Source of the DNA: Linyphia triangularis
Lineage: Eukaryota > Arthropoda > Arachnida > Araneae > Linyphiidae
Reading direction: 5' to 3'
Length of the DNA stretch: 64,000 nt
NCBI GenBank assembly: GCA_963978545.1
Contig: OZ021724.1
Span: forward strand, 24,665,933-24,729,932
The notes under the pieces were generated by a model. The model had not been told where the DNA came from, made no database searches, and saw only the letters and a program-made list of their open reading frames with translations. Each line of letters starts with the position of its first letter. Position 1 is the first letter of the stretch. This document shows, in pieces, positions 49,402 through 60,262 of this stretch. The position numbers and the translations under genes are program-made.

Positions 49402-49848
49402 TTACACAAATTTTCTAATAGTGACGTACTATTTTAAATTTCTATCCTAATTTATTTTATCTTATTTCATTTATTAACAGCGATAATACAGGTTAGAAAA
49501 AGGTGAAAACACCTAAAGCAATCGAGAAATTTTGAGAAGTTTCTTTTTCGACGAATTGGCTGGATATTTCGATAATGTTCTCACGCGCCTGTATAAATAA
49601 GACCGCAGATCGGGAAAGTTAAATTTTGACCTCGGATTTCGATGAAAGCTGATCGCTTTGTTTACCTACCGGAGTGGACTTGTATAATCGCTGTATTCGA
49701 AGTTGTTCTTACTGAAGTTCGTATTGAAGCTTGAGAGTGATTGCACTGTTGTCTTTGAATAAATTGTGTGAGTTTTTGAAGTGAATAAATAATAGTTTTT
49801 ATTTAATAAAAACCGTGCCATCATTGCCTCTGTGGAAAATTCGCAACA
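49402..49848 (+). mobile_element. Solo LTR with ATAT target duplication
   Basis: 447 bp from TGTTACACAAATTTTC to AAATTCGCAACA, flanked on both sides by ATAT (49398-49401, 49849-49852). Inside: CAGCGATAATACAGG shared with the 3.2-kb LTR, TATAAATA at 49592-49599 and AATAAA signals at 49758 and 49784. TG...CA ends, promoter, poly-A signal and 4-bp duplication identify an LTR; Gypsy affinity is inferred from the ATAT target. No internal retroelement sequence remains. Confidence 0.85.
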
Positions 49849-49969
49849 ATATTAATAGATTTAACAATGAATTGCACATTTCTTAAGATTACGCACGGTT
49901 TGTAATTTATACAAATTCGTATAGACAGATTCGATTACATCAAAATAATAATTCTTTCAATATTCAAAA

Positions 49970-50582
49970 CTAGCTAAATACCTGTGCTTCGCCTCGAAAT
50001 TTTACCATGTGCATTATTTTAGCCAGGTATGAGGCCAAGCGTTGCGGAAATCCGTCATTGGTGTATAGACCCCAATTTTTGGCGCTTCGTTCTCAGAAAT
50101 GGTTCAGATCTCAACGCAAAATTTAAAAAAATTAATTAAAAAAGAACTAAATAAAAATTTCAAATTCTGTTTTTCAAAAGTCCAATTAGAAAGCCAAAAC
50201 TACTTATGTTGAAAATTTCAGAACTATAGCCCTATTAAAAGTCGTTTTGTAATAATTTTTTTTAATTAAGAAAATTCATTAAAAATAACTAATTAAAATT
50301 TTATCATTCTGTTTTTCAAAAGTCCAAGAAGGCTGAAACTACTTCTGTTGAAAATTTCAGAGCTGTATCTCTATTTGAAGTCACTTTGTAAAAAATAAAT
50401 TAATTAAAAAGGAACTAATTAAAATTTTGACATTCTGTTGGACATACATAAAATTAGAAAGCGAAAACTTCCTAAGTTGAAAATTTCAGAGCTCTACTCA
50501 AATTTTATTGAGGTTTCTTATAAATCTACAGAGCCACAGACAGATAGACAGACAGCCACACAGCTTGTTTTATTATTATAGA
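49970..50582 (-). mobile_element. Complete non-autonomous Helitron
   Basis: Read on the minus strand it starts A|TCTATAATAATAAAACAAGC with GTGTGGCTGTCTGTC, and ends GGCGAAGCACAGGTATTTAG, CTAG|T, matching the Helitron rules (5' TC, 3' CTAG, A/T target, no duplication). It is 613 bp and has no Rep/helicase sequence. Inside are three diverged tandem units spaced 142 and 126 bp (CATTCTGTTTTTCAAAAGTC type). A 5' fragment of the same family lies at 17.7 kb. Confidence 0.88.
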
Positions 50583-50689
50583 TTACAGACACTTTCAGTC
50601 TATTTAAGGCTATTTAAGAATAACTATGTGATACAAAAATTAACTGATATCCATATAGGCAGTGTTACAAGACGTTATATTTTTATTAC

Positions 50690-50882
50690 CTGTAGTTTTT
50701 CCCACACCAATATTTTGACATAGTGCCTTTTTTAGAACTTTTTAAAGTGCAGGAAGACTTAATTGTTGAAGTACCATTGATATTTCAGAAGGTCAAAATT
50801 ATTTTAAATATTCTGTATCCAAAATGCAATGTGAAAAAATGATTACCTAAGAATTTTAAATCCGACATTTGGTAACACTGCT
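50690..50882 (+). repeat. R9 repeat, copy 1
   Basis: TTTTTCCCACACCAATATTT through GTAACACTGC aligns with 63560-63753; GAAGTACCATTGATATTTCA and ACCTAAGAATTTTAAATCCG are nearly unchanged. It has no termini of its own; the second copy lies inside piggyBac-like ends. Confidence 0.8.
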
Positions 50883-50984
50883 TGTAGGACTATCCACAGA
50901 TTGTAAAAGCAATTAGTAACAAGATGACCAAAATTACAACTTTAAAATATACTCATTAAGTACAGTTATAATATAACCATAAAA

Positions 50985-51645
50985 AGTTTTTAATGCAAAT
51001 CCTTTATATGAATTGTCAATTTTTGTATTCATTAACAAAGAAAGCGTCGTTTCTGTAGCCAGTGTGTGCTTGATGTTGGCATCTAATTTTAAATATTAAA
51101 AACATCTCTATCGGCAAAATATGAGGCAAATTACTTAACAAAATTTTTTCATTAAAAATTAATGTGAATTTATGCGTTCACATTCAAATCTCTTTTATTT
51201 ATTCCGATTAAAACAATTTTACTATTTATTTTGGTGTTGGCATCTAATATCATACATTAAAAACATCTCTATCAGCAAACTATGCGGTAAACTACTTTTA
51301 AAAATTTATTCATTAAAAATGAATGTGAATTTATGCACTCACATCCAAATATCTTTTATTTATTCCGATTAAAACAATTTTATTATTTATTTATTAAAAA
51401 TTTTCTTCAATGACCGGTTAAATGCTATTTTAGCGCGATTGGTTGACGGCCATTTGGTTTAATAATATTCCGTAAAAAGCTGCCTTTTAGTGACAGTTAC
51501 AGCTCCAAAATTTGATAGAATGCATTGTCATCGACATCGCATCTATCTGCCAAGTTTCAGATCGATTGGATTACTGAATGGGGTTAATTAGGCCTGCCAT
51601 TGACATACCCAGTCACACATACAAAATCGAATATACAGGATTTAA
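50985..51645 (+). mobile_element. R5 element, copy with internal duplication
   Basis: Starts GCAAATCCTTTATATGAATT and ends ATATACAGGATTT. A ~165-bp block (GATGTTGGCATCTAATTTTA ... ATTCCGATTAAAACAATTTTA) is tandemly duplicated at 51072-51235 and 51236-51395. The 3' half carries AAATTTGATAGAATGCATTG and TCTGCCAAGTTTCAGATCGA. Confidence 0.7.
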
Positions 51646-51649
51646 AAAA

Positions 51650-51884
51650 AAATTAGTAATTGAGAGACCTTAACCTCTTTAAAAGTCTACTTATCTCATC
51701 ACATAAACAACACCAAAATAAGCATCGATCCTAACAGAATGCTATCTGTTTATTTGCAACACATCGTAGCCCCTATCCAATAATGTCGCCTTATCAAAAC
51801 AGCATAGGGGCTCTATACTACAAGGTCAGTGACAACGTACACTTTCATACTATGAAAGATAGTGAAAGCAACAGAATGAATGAA
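51650..51884 (-). repeat. R7 LTR-like repeat, copy 2
   Basis: Inverted relative of 36377-36602, sitting next to an R5 copy in both places, so R7 either inserted in R5 or moved with it. The TATA box is degraded here. Confidence 0.55.
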
Positions 51885-51904
51885 AACTCTTCGCAGATTC
51901 TTTT

Positions 51905-52432
51905 ACAACTTCAGAACTTCTCGTTCTAGTAGACTCAATACAGCTCTTTACACAACAATAGAGTACAAACAGCAGTTAAAAACTTGATACACAACTGCTA
52001 AAATCACTGCAAAAGACAATGCAATACAGTTCGCTTTTGGACCTACTCTGAATGCTCACTGAGTGACAACTAACTCACTCACTCACTCAACTAACTTAGG
52101 CCTTATACAGGAAAGCTTCCTTCGTAAATCTTCTAGAGATAGAAATTTTGAGAATTTTCCAGATCGCAGTCGAAAAGCCCTATACAGGTACATGGGGACC
52201 GAAAATGTCGCCAAATGGTCGCCAACTTGGCTCTATCTTGCCAAGTTGGCGAGATTGCCATTAACAGTAATGTTAAATGGCCTTCTCCTTGTAAAACTCG
52301 TTTTCCAACATTAAGAGACGAATTGCAGGAAAGCGAAGACAAACTCTTGCACTGCCTTATGCGAAATGTACATAAATTTTCCTTTTTACATCATAATATA
52401 AAATATTTACAAATATACAGAAATTCGTAACA
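51905..52432 (-). mobile_element. R6 solo LTR, copy 2
   Basis: On the minus strand starts TGTTACGAATTTCTGTATAT after ATAT. It contains TGTATAAGG and CTCAGTGAGC ~40 bases on, with a (GAGT)n expansion between them. The flank ATATAAAGGATTT suggests insertion into an R5 end. The 3' boundary (near 51905) is uncertain. Confidence 0.65.
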
Positions 52433-52449
52433 ATATAAAGGATTTAAAA

Positions 52450-52830
52450 ATGAATGTCCTTGGCCATGGCTAGTTTTGTTTTGACAGTCCCTTTACGGGA
52501 TTGTTTTCTTCCACCAACCATTGTTTTTTCCCGTCACGATCCGTCGACAGGATAGTGTCAAGTCAACTTTGTTTTTCTGGAATGATTCTCGGGGAATGAG
52601 GAAGGAAAAGGTGATTGGAACAATGGGAATATCACGCCCTCAAAAGGGACAGACATACGAAGATAACAATGAAAGAATGATGGCCCAGACACACACACAA
52701 ACACTTATGCCTTTTCACAATCAGGGGAGCGGAAAGATACCACGGCCGGCGCGGAGAATTGCGTAAAGAAGCGGCAATTGACAGCAAAAACATTATGGAT
52801 TTTTTCTTAAACGTTCAAAGTGGTGTTTGG
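52450..52830. other. Unassigned mixed-composition island
   Basis: Less AT-rich block with an 81-codon plus frame (52521-52766), a CA microsatellite (52690-52702) and CGGCCGGCGCGG near 52742. No domain, splice signal or repeat match found; could be single-copy host sequence. Confidence 0.3.
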
Positions 52831-52844
52831 AATTTTTAGTTTCT

Positions 52845-53549
52845 ATTACCCATGTTTAGATAGGGTGATGAAAGTTTTGTTTGCTGCAAAAAAAAAAAAA
52901 AAAAAACACGATTTTTTGGATTTCTCCACGTTTTGGAACATCCTGACTTTAAAAAAGTTGTCTAGAAAAAATGTCTGTCTGTGTGTACTTGGTCAGCATA
53001 ACTCTCCGAACGAACTGACCTACGATGTTAACAATTTAGTCTACGCGTTAGTGGTGGCTATGGAGCCTACCATGAAGGTTTTTTAATCAAAATTGTGCAT
53101 GCACATAAGGTAGCTACCAATGAAAAATAAAGTTTTTCAGCAATCGCTAAAAAACGACCCAAACAAATTGGATAAAAATCACTGTGGTAATGCCTCTAAA
53201 GGTGTTATATGCATCACCACCTCCGAAATTCCCGTAAAAATGCTATAAAGGAATAAAAAGTTGAAAAACGAATGTCTTCCAACACATAGTTCTCTTCCAT
53301 TGAACACCGCTTATCAACAACCGTTTTTCTCCTCTCCCCTTGTTTCACTTAGAAGAAAGGATAACGTAAGAACTATCGAAAAGTTTTTGTTTTGAAGTCC
53401 CACATAAGAGTCATCGCCAAAAATATCCCCAAACTAGTATTTTTTTTTAAAAAAATAAATGATGAAAATATAATAAAGGTGAAAAACGCCAATCCTCGTC
53501 AGTATGATAGTGTGTAACTGAAAGTTGTGTGATGTTTCACACTCCTAGT
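52845..53549 (+). mobile_element. R1 element, copy 6
   Basis: From TTTCTATTACCCATG to ATGTTTCACACTCCTAG, with GCATAACTCTCCGAACGAAC and CAACACATAGTTCTCTTCC. Full-length type. Confidence 0.8.
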
Positions 53550-54527
53550 TCTTATTTCCAAGTGCATTTCGTGCATATTAGAGTTCTTATTTGCGTATTT
53601 CTGAAAATCCGTCTGTGTGTCTTGCAAAACTACAAGGCTCTGTAAAAGTGACCATTTGAGCTGCACTATGCAGTAAAGGGATCAAAGAACCCTTTTTCGC
53701 ATACCAGTTGTTACAATAACTTTTTATCATTTCTCTAACGTTCAATCTATCTATGTTAGCCATTACACCTTTTTTTTTAAACATACCTAAGGGATACGTT
53801 CACAACAGGTTAAAGAACGCTGCGCTAGACTACTTACACAACTCTTCCCGCGTATTGCCTAGCATTTAAAATACCACGATAAAAAGGAACTAAATCCAAA
53901 ACAACCAATCGTCGAATTCTACAAACCGACTCCACCAAAATCGGTTTTATCTATTCCTTTACAACCATGCAAAGCATACAAATCCGCCTTATTCATCTAT
54001 CTCGTCGCAGCGAAGAAAATAAAATGAAATACAACATTTCTCCAACTCGTCTTCGATTTCCGTGCAACAGAAATCCATTTCTGGTTACATCGAACACAGG
54101 TATTTGCTTAGAGCAAATATTCATTTTCTAGTGGCACAAAACCGATTGCTTCTTTCAGAAACGGCGTTTGGTTAAAGGCTGGATCAAAGATACAGATTTT
54201 AAAATTTTAATTCCAGGTCTTTTAGAAACAAATTATTATTAAAATATTTCCGTTTCACCGGAAGCTGTTTACCGCCAGTCAATGTTGTCTGAGTGGATGA
54301 ACAGTTTCATTCGGAAAGTAATTTCTTAAGTGCAGCGCTTTTCGTTTTGGATAATTCTGAGTGAAAGTCTAGTGCCATTTCAGTCGTAAACAAGTTGTTT
54401 TCTGTTTGTTTTAATTCAGGTGCGCTTCAATATCTAGGTTATTTCCATCGGGCTTCAAGGGGCTGTATCCAAAAAATACATATTACACTATCTATACAAA
54501 ACATTAAATATAATATTTTTACTTTCG
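53550..54527. other. No recognised feature
   Basis: Mixed to AT-rich sequence without supported genes or repeats. Confidence 0.4.
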
Positions 54528-54627
54528 ATTAATTATCCATATGTTAACATTGGGTAATAAAAGTATGGTATTCGGTATTTTTTTTTTTTTTTTGCATTTT
54601 TCTTTTGGAACATCATGACATTCAAAC
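54528..54627 (+). mobile_element. R1 element, 5' fragment
   Basis: TATTTTTACTTTCGATTAAT through TTTTGGAACATCATGAC, then directly abutting an inverted R1 copy. Confidence 0.7.
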
Positions 54628-55025
54628 TAGGGGTGTGGTACATCGAACAACTTTTAATTACACTATAATACAGGTCACTACATTTAAATTTGACATGGAA
54701 TAAATAGTGTTATTACTATTAACATATTTTCATTCATTTGAAAAAATGGTCAGTTTGGCGATAATTCTTACATCGGCAAAAAAACCCGCCAAAATGGCGA
54801 TATACTTTTTGATAATTCTTACATTATTCTTTCTTACAATGAAACAGGAGGAGAAAAATGGTCGTTGATGAGCGATGCTCAACAGGGAAGAGAACTCTAT
54901 GTTGAAGACATTTGTTTTTCAACTTTTTATGCATTCTTACGGTAATTTCGGAGGGAGGTGAATGTTTAGAACATCTCAAGAGGAATTACCATGGCGATTT
55001 TGATCAAAATCGTTGGAGCAGTTGC
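54628..55025 (-). mobile_element. R1 element, copy 7, truncated
   Basis: Starts with the complement of the R1 3' end (CTAGGGGTGTGGTACATCG) and runs to CGATTTTGATCAAAATCGTT; the 5' half is missing. Confidence 0.75.
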
Positions 55026-55309
55026 AAAAGAGAATTTTCGCCTGACCTATAAAGCGAAACGAAGTATTGTTTGACAGGAAATACAGTTCTACAGTTTTCT
55101 GTTGGAATCGCGCCACGCTGGAAGAGTGCTTCCGTTTTACAGTTGCCTTCCAGGAGATCCATCAACGATTTAGTGAGAACATCGCATTTTAAGGGAAAAT
55201 TTTGGCTCGGTTGACTTGAGAACTAAAACTGACAGAAAAAACAGATATTCAGTTTTGTGATAGTACCGTATCTCGCCGGAAAGAAACTGTACAGTTTAAA
55301 GTTGAATTT
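55026..55309. other. Unassigned sequence
   Basis: Mixed-composition block repeating CAGTTT/ACAGTT words, between an R1 fragment and an R2 fragment. No identity proposed. Confidence 0.3.
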
Positions 55310-55925
55310 AATGGCGATGGGAAGACCAATTAATTGCGCATTATTTGACAAGTTACGATACACAGAATGGCAACACAAAATTCAGGGGAAAAAATTCCCT
55401 GATATTACAACAAACTTTTTTTCAAATTTCCCCAATTTTTCTAGATATGTAGATATCCTGATCAAATAGAACATGTATATTAGAGAGATAATATGTTTAT
55501 TTTTTTAAAAAAATAGCAAAGTAATAAAAAGTTTAAATTATTCCGTAACATTTAACTTCGGACAATTACCATCACAATTCTCCAGATAAATGTTACCAAA
55601 ATACGGATGAACGGGGGAATATACTTTCAAATCAATTATAGAAAATTCCTCTGATTTTTGTGAAATTTAAAAAATTTCTATGACATTTCCCTGATTTTTT
55701 CCAGAATCACAAAGCTCCTTGACATTTCCCCGATTTCCAGGTTCTGTGACCACTCTGCGATATATTTGGCCGTCGAATTTAATTCAACCCATTCAAAGTC
55801 GTTTTTTTAACAGTTTCGGCCAATTTTGCCCCGGCACACACAGACTAGTACATTCATAACCTACTAGCTACGTTGTATTAAAAAAATCCTGGATGATGTT
55901 CGATGGGCGACTGGGGACTGAAAGG
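55310..55925. mobile_element. R2 fragment (right half) with nested R4
   Basis: GCGCATTATTTGACAAGTTAC before, and TATTTGGCCGTCGAATTTAA after, the R4 element are contiguous in intact R2 copies; the arm continues through CAGTTTCGGCCAATTTTGCC to GATGATGTTCGATGGGCGAC. The left half of this R2 is absent. Confidence 0.65.
55361..55757 (+). mobile_element. R4 hAT-like MITE, copy 1
   Basis: Flanked by the 5-bp repeat CGATA (55356-55360, 55758-55762). The 3' end is GGTTCTGTGACCACTCTG; the 5' end is changed (CACAGAATGGCAACAC against CAGGGTGGCCACA). The interior matches the copy at 61946-62378 (TTTAAATTATTCCGTAACAT; TTCCCTGATTTTTTCCAGAA). Confidence 0.75.
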
Positions 55926-55950
55926 CGACTGGAAGTGTAGGTACCCCTTT

Positions 55951-56361
55951 CAGGGTTCCCACTCAAATCACAGAATGAAAATCAATGACTTTTAAGGACC
56001 TAATTAATGTTTTTAAGGACCTATGAAAATTCGTTTTCAGGCATATCTATATTTAAATTTTTAATAAAGTATATTCTACCAAAAAAGTTACAAGTTGGTG
56101 GATGCGCAATACAAATATGTCGGAAAAATTCGATACGGTGCAGATAAGTGGCGGTCACGCGGGGATAGCAAGTCCGAGTTGTATTTTTATAAATTTTGCA
56201 GCTGGTCAAAATCTGTAAAAATTAAGGACTTTTAAGGACCTCTAAGCATTTTCAAGGACCTTTAAGCACCTCTAAGCATTTTCAAGCACTTTCAAGGCCT
56301 TGAAAACAAGTTCAAAAATATTAAGCGCTTTTAATGACTTTCTATGACCGTAGGAACCCTG
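55951..56361 (+). mobile_element. R3 hAT-like MITE, copy 2
   Basis: CAGGGTTCCCAC ... GTAGGAACCCTG, flanked by CCTTT (55946-55950, 56362-56366). The internal TAAGTGGCGGTCACGCGGGG is conserved. Nested in R2. Confidence 0.9.
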
Positions 56362-56546
56362 CCTTTGAACATCATTTAGAATTTTTTATAGAATATGGAG
56401 AAAAGTTAGTAGATTACGAATCCACTGGTCTGCCGTGGAGAAAATGGCCGAAACTACCGAACGTAGGAACTATCTAACGTCGCCAGATATCTGAATCGTC
56501 TGCAACCTTCTTAATTGAAAATTAAAGAGCGATGGGTTACCAAATA

Positions 56547-57272
56547 AACTAAGGGTGTGGAACATCGCACAACTTTCAATTACACTATAATACTGACGTG
56601 GATTTGTGCCATTTACCGTTTTTATATTTTCGTCATTCATTTAGCAGTACTTTTTACCATAATTCTTGCATTTTTTTTTTTTTTTTTAACTTGCTAAAAT
56701 GATGATTTTGACAGTACACTTTTCGATAATCCTTTTATATAAGTGAAACCGAGGAGAGAATAAAAAGCAATCGCTGATGAGGTATGCTCTAAGAAAGAGG
56801 ACTTCTGTGTTAAAGGCATTCGTTTTTGAACTTTTCAAGCCATTAAAGCATGTTTACGTGAATTTCGGAAGTGGGGATGTTTAGAACACCTTAAGAGGAA
56901 CTACCACAGCGATTTTGAACAAAATCGTTAGAGCTGCTTTTAGTAATTACTGAAAAAAAATTAAATTTCAAAGGGTAGCTACCGTATGCCCATGCGCGGT
57001 TTTGACGAAAACCTTAATGATAGGTCCTTGGGCCATCAGCAACCTGCACACCAAATTTGAAATAGGTAAATTTGTTCGGGAGTTATGCTGACCACGTACA
57101 CATAGACAGATATTTTTTTTAGATCATATTTTTGAAATCAGGATGTTCCAAAACATAAAGAAATTCAAAAAAAAAAAAAAAATGTTTTTTTTTTTTAAAC
57201 TTTTTTTTTTATGATTGAATACTTTACTTTAATTACCCTATGCATACATATGGGTAATTGAAAGTAAAAATA
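56547..57272 (-). mobile_element. R1 element, copy 8 (full-length), nested in R2
   Basis: Starts AACTAAGGGTGTGGAACATC and ends GGGTAATTGAAAGTAAAAA. TA stands on both sides (CAAATA|AACTAAG, AAAAA|TATTGC), compatible with a TA duplication. The subterminal hairpin TTACCCTATGCATACATATG plus GGTAA is visible near 57234-57258. Confidence 0.8.
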
Positions 57273-57480
57273 TTGCTCATTATTTGGCAAGTTATGACGT
57301 ATTTGGCAATCGGATTTAGTTCAACTCATTCAAAGTCGACTTTAAGATATTTTCTGCCATTTTTGCCACGGCAGACCAGCATATTCATAACCAACTAGCT
57401 TTTCTTTACATTCTATTAAAAAAATCCAGAGCTATGTTCAATGGGGGTACCCAAACTTTAGTCGCCTCTCGGCCTTTTAT

Positions 57481-57820
57481 CAGATATTTATCGCCCCTAA
57501 ACCATACAGTCAAAAATGGCTAAGAGATCGCGATCTTTCAAAAAGAGGAAGATAACTCCAGCACCAAGGTTGCAAGGTCACTCGCTACCTTGAGGAGGTG
57601 ACACTCACTCGCTATCAGTCACTCGAAATACTATTTCCGTCATTTCCATTGACCGGGTTTTCCCCCCTCTCGACCGTCTGCTTCCTTGCGATAAACAAAT
57701 AAGGACTGGCTTTCCCTAGAAAGACCTCCCACAAGGCATTTGGCCGCTATCGACATCTCGATAAAATCCGAAGGTATCGCTTACATGATAAACACAAAAC
57801 TTAGCCTTACACAAGCAGGG
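57481..57820. other. Unassigned mixed-composition sequence
   Basis: 57510-57790 is less AT-rich, with CACTCGCTACC and CACTCGCTATCAGTCACTCG direct-repeat words. It may be single-copy. No open frame or known terminus. Confidence 0.3.
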
Positions 57821-57825
57821 TTCCC

Positions 57826-58221
57826 ACTCAAATCACAGAATGAAAATCAATGACTTTTAAGGACCCAAATAAAGTTTTTAAGGACCTTTTAAAATTTGTT
57901 TTCAGGCATCACGTCTATATATAAATTTTTAATAAAGTATATTCTACCAAAAAAATTACAAGTTAGCGCATGCATGATACAAATATGACAGAGAATTCTG
58001 ATACTGTGAGGATAAGTGGCAATTACGCGAGGATAGCAGGTTTGAGTTGTATTTTTATAAATTTTTGTTGGGTACACAACATCAGCAAAAATTAAGGACT
58101 TTTAAGGACCTCTAAGCATTTTCAAGGACTTTTAAGCACTTTTGGGCATTTTCAAGGCCTTGAAAACAAGTTCAAAAATATTAAGCACTTTTAATGACTT
58201 TCAATGACCGTGGGAACCCTG
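57826..58221 (+). mobile_element. R3 hAT-like MITE, copy 3
   Basis: 396 bp, CAGGGTTCCCAC ... GTGGGAACCCTG, flanked exactly by ACAAG (57821-57825, 58222-58226). A 62-codon minus frame resembles one in copy 2, but this follows from DNA similarity and shows no domain. Confidence 0.92.
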
Positions 58222-58317
58222 ACAAGACTTAAACCTATGCATTAGGGGAACTATACCTCATATAAAATAAAAAGACATCTTGTAGGGACTAAAAAAAATA
58301 ACCCATAGAAAAAGTAT

Positions 58318-58449
58318 TTAATATAATTCCTTTGTACAGATTGCCAACTTCTATGTGTACTTGCAACTTATTGAAGTTGCTTTGTGTTCAGATCGAGTTT
58401 TTAGAGTGTTTGACCACTACGAAGAAAACAATCCATTCTGTATGATTAA
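58318..58449 (+). repeat. R5 fragment
   Basis: TAATATAATTCCTTTGTACA, GTACTTGCAACTTATTGAAG and GTTTGACCACTACGAAGAAA match 41075-41220; it ends where an R1 fragment starts. Confidence 0.65.
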
Positions 58450-58790
58450 CTATTAAGGGAATTTCGGGGGTTGAAATGTTTAAAACACCTCAAGCGGCAT
58501 TACCACAGTGATTTTGATCAAAATCGTTTGAGCAGTTTTTTAGCAATTACTGAAAAACGTTATTTTTTTTTCAACGTCAGCTACCTTATGCGCATGCGCA
58601 ATTTTGACGAAAACCTTAATGGTAGGTCCCATGATCACCATTAAGCCGTACACCAAATTTGAACATCGTAAATCAATTCGTTCGAGAATTATACTGACCA
58701 TGTACACACAGAGACAATTTTTCTAGACCACTTTTTGGAAGTCAGGATGTTCCAAAACGTGGAGAAATGCCAGAAAAAAAACAGAAAAAA
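58450..58790 (-). mobile_element. R1 element, copy 9, partial
   Basis: Contains AACACCTCAAGCGGCATTAC, TTTAGCAATTACTGAAAAAC and CAGGATGTTCCAAAACGTGG. Both canonical ends are missing. Confidence 0.72.
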
Positions 58791-59990
58791 AAAACACTAG
58801 CCCATTTAGCACACACAACAGATTACAGACCTCTGCCATATATAGATATAATGGGGCAGTAGTGTAGACCGTCTTAAGAAGCAAGTCGCGGTCGAATAAC
58901 AAGAATTCATTTCTAGAGACGAAGAGGCAGGAGCGGAAGGGGGGGGGGGGGGCGTGACGCTTGGCGAGCGGAAAAAGGGCAGTGTTAAATTATGTCAAAA
59001 TGGTAAAGCTGAGCAGAAATTTGTGTTTTTTATAGATAGGTGATGCTGCAAAGAACTGGTCCAAGCAAGTTTAAACCAGAGCCGACCAGAATCAATGCAC
59101 AACTCGCAAATTCCGGAAAACGCTAGAAAATACTTAAACAAAAAGAGAACTTCGAAAGGAAATACATTACATACCATTCCTAATTAAAAGACAAAAAAAA
59201 AAAAATCAACCAAACACAACTACTAACTACACTTCCATTCCCCATCAAGAAACTACGTCTGCTGCAGTGACCAAAGATGAATGCCATAAGTCAGAACGGC
59301 CAAAAGGAAGGATAAAAATCAATAACAAAGAAGCGTAACGTAAGACGCGGAAGTCTGAATAATTCCGCAATTAATCAGAGTCCCGCGGTTGGATACGAAA
59401 GACCATCCATTCAATAAGTGAAACCCGGCTTTGAATCTCGGCCGAGTTTGGGGAAATGTCAGTGACGTATGGGAATGGGAAATGCCGCAGACTCCCGACT
59501 CAGACGCATTCAGATGAATGAAATAGACTCTTATTGATTAGTAATGGGGGTCATAGTACCGTGACCAAATTATGGACAGGCTAAAAAATGAAGGTAAGCG
59601 ATGGTATCTGCGAAAGGTCATTTTTCCACGTCAAGCGTGGAACTTAAAACGTTTTCGGTTATGGAATTTCACTGTTTCGTCGAGTGAGTTTTAACTCAGG
59701 CTAGAATTAGTAGTAGTACTTGAAGAAAATGTGAGGTTTTGTTTAAATCAAGATAATTTAAACTTATCAGTGATTGTTAGGGAAGTCACATAAGAACGAT
59801 GAATGGCAACAAATTAGGAAAATGACTGGAAGCAATGGAATGTCCGAAAAGATCAGGCACAGGAAACAATATAGTCTAGGGGGAAAAACACAGTTGGCAC
59901 CTAAAGTACAACGCTAACTTGACAACTAACTTCTGTTATAAACTATTGTAATTGAAGTTAAGGAGTTAGTGGAATACTAAAAGTATAGGT
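58791..59990. other. Unassigned; less AT-rich block 59.25-59.7 kb
   Basis: G run at 58940-58952. 59250-59700 is mixed-composition, repeat-free, with a CRE-like TGACGTAT; it could be single-copy regulatory or exonic DNA, but no frame is supported. Confidence 0.3.
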
Positions 59991-60262
59991 GAAATGCACA
60001 TATTTGCAAACATATCCAGATAGTTTATTCAAAGCAGAATAAATGTATAACACACATATTTGTAAACATATCTTGCAAAATAATTCAAAGCGAAATAAAT
60101 AAGAAATACAAATATTTGTAAACATATCCTGCAAGTTTATTCAAAGCGGAATAAGTGTAAAACGCATATATTTGCAAACATATCCTGCAAAATAATTCAA
60201 AGCGAAATAAATGTGAAATGCGAATACTTGCAAACATATCCAGTAAGTTTATACACTATAAA
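59991..60262 (+). repeat. 56-bp satellite, ~4.8 units, paired pattern
   Basis: Units start at 59991, 60047, 60103, 60159 and 60215, each with ATTTGCAAACATATCC-like and ATTCAAAGCGGAATAA-like blocks. Units 1, 3 and 5 have AGTTTAT before the second block; units 2 and 4 have AAATAAT. The real period is thus 112 bp, a two-unit higher-order repeat. Confidence 0.93.

Larger units (their letters stand above)
55926..57480. mobile_element. R2 element interrupted by R3 and R1
   Basis: Left end GGCGACTGGAAGTGTAGG; right end CTTTAGTCGCCTCTCGG. Removing R3 (55951-56361) and R1 (about 56547-57272) rejoins CCCC with TTTGAACATCATT, and GGTTACCAAATA with TTGCTCATTATTTGG, restoring the R2 order seen at 22.7-23.3 kb. 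So both elements arrived after this R2 copy. Confidence 0.75.

Noticed and set aside
52521..52766. 81-codon frame in a mixed-composition island
   Set aside because: No recognisable domain, no splice signals, and overlap with a CA repeat; kept only as an unassigned island.
56021..56209. 62-codon minus frames in R3 copies 2 and 3
   Set aside because: They look conserved only because the MITE copies are similar in DNA; copy 1 does not keep the frame.
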